A DNA stretch of 9,111 nucleotides. Origin: Chloroflexota bacterium. GTDB taxonomy: Bacteria; Chloroflexota; Anaerolineae; Anaerolineales; JACQED01. The translations under genes were made by a program, and so were the position numbers. The DNA lies in contig JACQED010000498.1 of assembly GCA_016200785.1 (NCBI GenBank), positions 1 through 9,111 of the forward strand, written 5' to 3'. The notes beneath the pieces were generated by a model. It saw only the letters and a program-made list of their open reading frames with translations. It ran no database searches and was not told the DNA's origin. Within the stretch, counting starts at the first letter, position 1. Every line of letters starts with the position of its first letter. Positions 6,175 to 9,111 of the stretch are shown here, piece after piece.

Positions 6175-6198
6175 TGTCACATTCGAGGCTGTGTCACA
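6175..6198 (-). promoter_or_regulatory. TGTGACA direct repeats upstream of the -35, candidate activator site
   Basis: TGTGACA occurs twice on the minus strand (6198-6192 and 6181-6175), spaced 17 bases and ending eight bases before the -35. Each copy is the core of a small odd-length palindrome: TGTG-T-CACA at 6190-6198 and AATGT-C-ACATT at 6173-6183 on the plus strand. The placement suits an activator bound next to RNA polymerase. TGTGA recalls the CRP half-site, but the copies are direct and not an inverted TGTGA-N6-TCACA site, so I do not call it CRP. Confidence 0.45.
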
Positions 6199-6293
6199 AA
6201 TCACTTGAGCGAACGAAAGAGTCGCCGGTCAGGCAAGGCGGCGCAGTGGTGGGAACCTGGGGCGTCGGAGCGGGGAGCGTTTGTGGCCCGCAA

Positions 6294-6334
6294 CCCCTGA
6301 GCGCCGTTACCAGGCTGACAGTAACAATCAGGGG
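6294..6334 (-). terminator. Nested hairpin behind the HD-GYP gene, possible terminator without T-run
   Basis: CCCCTGA (6294-6300) pairs perfectly with TCAGGGG (6328-6334). Inside it, GTTAC (6306-6310) pairs with GTAAC (6321-6325) around a ten-base loop. The structure is about 90 bases past the HD-GYP stop and upstream of the next promoter. No T-tract follows, so it may be a weak terminator, an mRNA 3'-end protector, or an unrelated element. Confidence 0.4.
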
Positions 6335-6343
6335 GTAGCACGT

Positions 6344-6353
6344 ATCACGTGAT
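6344..6353. promoter_or_regulatory. Perfect palindrome ATCACGTGAT
   Basis: A ten-base palindrome with a CACGTG core, 69 bases beyond the HD-GYP stop. Outer flanks GCAC (6338-6341) and GTGC (6355-6358) are also complementary but about half a base off centre. It may be a protein-binding site or part of the 3' untranslated structure; there is no direct evidence for either. Confidence 0.3.
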
Positions 6354-6421
6354 TGTGCCTCCGACCGTCATTTTCAAGTGCGGCAGTTGGTTCCCCCCGC
6401 AGCAATTCTATTCCGGTTGCT

Positions 6422-8539
6422 TTAGCGATGATTCCACGAATCAGCCAACTGCAGGAAAGCCTCCACGACACTCGGATTAAAGTGCCTGCCTGTCTGTTCG
6501 CTGATATACTCCCGCACCTTCTCCTCCGGCCAACCCTCCCGATAGGGACGATCGGATCGCAAAGCATCCCACACATCCGCCACCGCGAAAATGCGCGCGG
6601 CCAAGGGGATCTCTTCACCCTTCAGCCCTCGCGGGTAGCCCGTGCCGTCCCACTTCTCGTGATGGCAGTAGGGGATGTCCAGCGCCGGCCGTAGAAAGGC
6701 AATGGGCGAGAGCATGTCGTAGGCATAGACCGGATGGCGGCGCATGATCTCCCATTCCCCATCGGTCAGCGAGCCAGTCTTGTGGAGAAGACTATCGGGG
6801 ATGCCCATCTTGCCGATGTCATGTAGCAGCCCCCCCCGCCACACATGCACCAGGTCAGCCTCGCTCATACCCATGGCGCGGGCCAGTTCAACTGTCATCT
6901 CGGTGACCCGCTGAGTGTGGCCTTCGGTTTCTTTGTCACGCAGGTCGAGCGCGCGCGACCAACCTTCAATAGTGGCATCGTAGGCCAGAATCAGTTCAAC
7001 GTTGGAACGCTGCAGACCCTCGAACAATGCTACCAGGTCAATAGCAATGGCCGCCTGTGTCGCGAGTGCATCGAGAAAATCGAGCCATTCGTGGTCGGGA
7101 TCGAGGCGGGTACGGTGAAAGATTTCCAGCACGCCCTTGATCTGGCCTTTGGCAACGAGCGGGGCAACGTGGTGAGAGACGAACTCTTCCTCCGCGAGCA
7201 ACCGGGCGCGTGCAGAAACTGCTACGGCCTCGGCCTGGGCCGGGAGACTGACCATCCGGCGTTCCAGGGCGGCCCGACCCGCCTGCCCTTCTCCCAGGCG
7301 CACGCAGGAGCGCGTGATGCCGTCGGTACGGAAGCCCCGTCCAGCGGCATATTCCAGTATCTGTGAGGAAGAGTTGAACAGCAACACATCGGCGGCGTCC
7401 ACGCCCAGTTGGGTGACGACGTTATCGAGCAGCACGTTAAGGGTGACGTGAAGGTCGAGGCTACTGTTGATCGCCGTGTCAATCTGATACAATGCAGTCA
7501 GGCGGCGCAGTCGCGCTTCGGTCTGTTCGTGCAGGGTTTCCCGGTGGATGGCGTTGGCGGCCATGTCGGCAATGGCGGTGAGCAGGCGGATGTGATCGTC
7601 GCTGATCGTGCGTTCACTGCCAACAACCAACGCGCCAATAGTCTTCCCCTGGGTAATCAGCGGAGCGGCGGCGGCACTCTGGAGTTCGGTGACGAGTCCG
7701 AGGCCGGCTCCAAATGGTTCATGCCGGATATCCTGGCTGAGGCAAGGTCGGCCGGCGGCAATGACGTGCCCGCACACACTCTCCCCCGGCGGCAGGCGTT
7801 GGCCGGTCAGGTCAGCCCACTTTCCACGCGCCATTTCGATCATCGCCTCGCCGCCGCGTTCGTCGCGCATCACCAATGCCGCCTGAGAGACGTTCAGCAA
7901 GCCGACCAGTTGGTCAAGGATGATCGGCAACATTTCGGCGCGCGTTTGGGCGGTACGCAGAGTAGCACTCATGGTGACGACAACTTTCAGTTCACGCTCG
8001 CGCTGTCGGCGTTCGGTCATGTCGCGCAGGACCAGCAGATGGCGGCCAGGAAGAATATTGACGATCGTGGAGTATTCGAGGTGCCGTACAATTCCCGCTC
8101 GGTCCCGTAGAGGAAACTCGCCTCTCGCTTGCCTTGCCTGAAGGAACGTGGGCTGTACCTGATCGCGAAAGGGACCGGACATACCCATTTCCTCGAGCGG
8201 GCGACCGCGAAGTTTCTCTATCGGCAGGCCGAAGAGGCCACAGGCAACCGGGTTGGCGTCCAAACACCTGCCGTCATCATCCACCATCAGCATCGCATCG
8301 AGCGCACCTTCGAAGACCGCTCGAAGTTGCTGTTCGTTTCCCTCGAGCAGTGATTCCTGAGCCTGGCGCAACAAGATGGCCCGGCCGCTGGCCGGGTCCA
8401 GCACGGCATCGGCCTGGCCCGCGACCAGCGCCTGCAAGGTGGCTTCCGCCTCGGCCAGCCGCCGGGCGGCTTCCCTGACTTGCGCGTCTGGCATGCTCTG
8501 GGGCGGTTCCTGCTGTGGCGCGCGTTTTGTCTTGGTCAT
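6422..8539 (-). CDS. PAS-GAF-GAF-HD-GYP protein, predicted cyclic-di-GMP phosphodiesterase
   Basis: A 705-residue predicted cytoplasmic signalling enzyme with no membrane segment seen. An N-terminal helical region (about 17-70), including the connector AILLRQAQESLLEGNEQQLR, precedes a PAS domain (about 70-178, ending LRDMTERRQRE). Two GAF domains follow (about 190-335 and 345-503). The HD-GYP domain (about 515-700) has every expected metal and active-site residue: His541 (EGHTQRV), His573-Asp574 (LLHDIGKMGIP), His602, His626-His627, the GYP motif HHEKWDGTGYP (626-636) and Asp655 (VADVWDAL). It should therefore hydrolyse cyclic-di-GMP, with the PAS and GAF domains sensing signals. No GGDEF or EAL domain is present. 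The ATG overlaps the KaiB-like gene's TGA, with AAGGGGA seven bases upstream, so the two proteins are very likely made together. Ligands of the PAS and GAF domains are unknown. Confidence 0.96.
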   Translation of the reverse strand: MTKTKRAPQQEPPQSMPDAQVREAARRLAEAEATLQALVAGQADAVLDPASGRAILLRQAQESLLEGNEQQLRAVFEGALDAMLMVDDDGRCLDANPVACGLFGLPIEKLRGRPLEEMGMSGPFRDQVQPTFLQARQARGEFPLRDRAGIVRHLEYSTIVNILPGRHLLVLRDMTERRQRERELKVVVTMSATLRTAQTRAEMLPIILDQLVGLLNVSQAALVMRDERGGEAMIEMARGKWADLTGQRLPPGESVCGHVIAAGRPCLSQDIRHEPFGAGLGLVTELQSAAAAPLITQGKTIGALVVGSERTISDDHIRLLTAIADMAANAIHRETLHEQTEARLRRLTALYQIDTAINSSLDLHVTLNVLLDNVVTQLGVDAADVLLFNSSSQILEYAAGRGFRTDGITRSCVRLGEGQAGRAALERRMVSLPAQAEAVAVSARARLLAEEEFVSHHVAPLVAKGQIKGVLEIFHRTRLDPDHEWLDFLDALATQAAIAIDLVALFEGLQRSNVELILAYDATIEGWSRALDLRDKETEGHTQRVTEMTVELARAMGMSEADLVHVWRGGLLHDIGKMGIPDSLLHKTGSLTDGEWEIMRRHPVYAYDMLSPIAFLRPALDIPYCHHEKWDGTGYPRGLKGEEIPLAARIFAVADVWDALRSDRPYREGWPEEKVREYISEQTGRHFNPSVVEAFLQLADSWNHR

Positions 8540-8829
8540 GGTGTGTTCCCCTTCAATCCCAGCACCGCCAGCACTTTATCTTCCTCGCTCAGGTCTCCGA
8601 TTAACGTCACGACCGGCGGCGGGGATAATCTGAGCAGACAGGGCGTGACCAGAACGCCGTCGTTCAGCGCGTGGGACGGTTCTTCGATAATGTTCACGAT
8701 TTCCAGTTCGTGATCGCCCTTCCAATACTTGCGGAGGATGGCCTGGAGGTTGGCAATGGCACGAACCGAGTTCGGCGCCTCGCCCGCGACGTAAAGTCGC
8801 AACAGCACGGCTTTTCCTTTCTGAGTCAT
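8536..8829 (-). CDS. kaiB: KaiB-like protein
   Basis: A 97-residue small cytoplasmic protein of the KaiB family (thioredoxin-like in one fold; cyanobacterial KaiB switches fold and binds KaiC, SasA and CikA). The match runs the whole length: LLRLYVAGEAPNSVRAIANL (9-28), the charged middle WKGDHELEIVNIIEEPSHAL, then VLVTPCLLRLSPPPV (59-73) and the hallmark IGDLSEEDKVLAVLGL (77-92). The length is usual. ATG 8829 is preferred to ATG 8835 because GGAGG (8837-8841) is seven bases before it but only one base before the other. No KaiA is in the window and KaiC is not visible, so a clock role is not shown; non-cyanobacterial KaiB homologues often act in stress or signalling. The stop overlaps the HD-GYP start, which points to a joint function. 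Confidence 0.92.
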   Translation of the reverse strand: MTQKGKAVLLRLYVAGEAPNSVRAIANLQAILRKYWKGDHELEIVNIIEEPSHALNDGVLVTPCLLRLSPPPVVTLIGDLSEEDKVLAVLGLKGNTP

Positions 8830-8836
8830 GCTCATG

Positions 8837-8841
8837 CCTCC
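8837..8841 (-). promoter_or_regulatory. Shine-Dalgarno of the KaiB-like gene
   Basis: GGAGG on the minus strand. It lies one base from ATG 8835 and seven bases from the in-frame ATG 8829, so the second ATG is the likely start. Confidence 0.8.
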
Positions 8842-9058
8842 GTGTTCTTCGTGGTTGAAGCACTCTGCCCGGCTGCAGGTGAAGTTGGATGTTGCGCTGC
8901 CAGTCGACGCGTGGATCGTGTCTCAACGTCTGGAGAGGTGGAGGTGGGTCGCGGGGCTGGGGGAACCGTCAGGCGGGAGGATGCCGGCGAACTCGGTTCT
9001 GCTGAGTCGGGTGGGTTACTTCATTCGACGCTGGGAGGCCTCGGATCCATGATTCGGG

Positions 9059-9111
9059 TTAGAGCAGATCGCCCAGGGGGCCCAAGTGCAGGTTGAGATC
9101 CTCATCTTCCA
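9059..9111 (-). CDS. C-terminal tail of an unidentified upstream gene (partial)
   Basis: One minus-strand frame stays open from the window edge to TAA at 9061-9059 and would end in EDEDLNLHLGPLGDLL. Third codon positions are mostly G or C, as in the real genes here, and the next gene follows in the same direction after 229 bases. Only 17 codons are visible, so the protein cannot be named. A KaiC-type gene would fit the context before kaiB, but nothing in the tail shows it. Confidence 0.4.
   Translation of the reverse strand, partial: EDEDLNLHLGPLGDLL

Larger units (their letters stand above)
5802..6421. other. 620-base intergenic region between the HD-GYP and importer operons
   Basis: I see no protein gene here on either strand; the longest open frame (plus, 5835-6116) runs through a terminator and resembles no family. 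The region instead holds regulatory structure listed separately. In minus-strand order these are a CACGTG palindrome, a nested hairpin, TGTGACA repeats, a promoter, a 20-bp-period repeat, small leader hairpins, an intrinsic terminator, a GGTCA/TGACC palindrome and GCCAATGG boxes. It is clearly less GC-rich than the neighbouring genes around 6010-6200. Confidence 0.8.

Noticed and set aside
6175..6198. CRP/FNR binding site
   Set aside because: TGTGA copies are in direct orientation; the inverted TGTGA-N6-TCACA or TTGAT-N4-ATCAA arrangement is missing.
7409..8110. Plus-strand open frame (233 codons) opposite the HD-GYP gene
   Set aside because: Shadow frame; the minus strand encodes continuous PAS and GAF domains here.
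8576..8926. Minus-strand open frame of 116 codons overlapping the KaiB-like gene in another frame
   Set aside because: Arginine-rich, no homology, and the overlapping KaiB-like frame has family motifs and a good ribosome site.
1..9111. Insertion sequences, CRISPR arrays, tRNA or rRNA genes, prophage
   Set aside because: I saw no transposase or phage gene, no regularly spaced long repeats and no tRNA-like sequence; the genes are intact, uniform in composition and in tight operons.

Overview
The window looks like ordinary chromosomal DNA of a GC-rich bacterium. Every gene I can support is on the minus strand. The best guess for the host is Chloroflexota (Anaerolineae-like). This is inferred from the Thr/Pro/Ala-rich linker after the lipoprotein cysteine, the ABC gene set, and a KaiB-like protein next to a PAS/GAF/HD-GYP protein. 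No rRNA or other taxonomic marker is present.

Reading in the direction of transcription (right to left), the window starts with the last codons of an unidentified gene (9111-9059). Then come a KaiB-like gene (8829-8536) and a PAS-GAF-GAF-HD-GYP cyclic-di-GMP phosphodiesterase gene (8539-6422), joined by an ATGA stop/start overlap. The pair looks like a signalling operon in which a clock-type KaiB fold protein is made together with a c-di-GMP-degrading enzyme.

A 620-base gap (6421-5802) follows and is dense with signals. In transcription order it holds a palindrome and a hairpin behind the HD-GYP gene, paired TGTGACA direct repeats, and a sigma70-type promoter (TTGACT-17-TAGCCT). After the promoter come a 20-bp-period direct repeat, several small potential RNA hairpins, a textbook intrinsic terminator, a GGTCA/TGACC palindrome and repeated GCCAATGG boxes. 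The terminator lies between the promoter and the next gene. This suggests a conditional attenuator (riboswitch-like leader) or a separate small RNA of about 130-160 nt. I could not match it to a known RNA family.

The second operon encodes a BMP-family ABC importer in the same order as Bacillus subtilis nupNOPQ: lipoprotein (5801-4773), double ATPase (4689-3154) and two permeases (3157-2036 and 2088-1135). A short-chain dehydrogenase/reductase (1138-362) and an XRE-cupin regulator (365 to beyond the left edge) follow. Most junctions are 4-base overlaps, so translation is probably coupled. A strong hairpin sits between the lipoprotein and ATPase genes. The expected job is uptake of a nucleoside or similar small molecule, possible oxidation or reduction of it or a product by the SDR, and local control by the regulator. 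The substrate cannot be read from the sequence.
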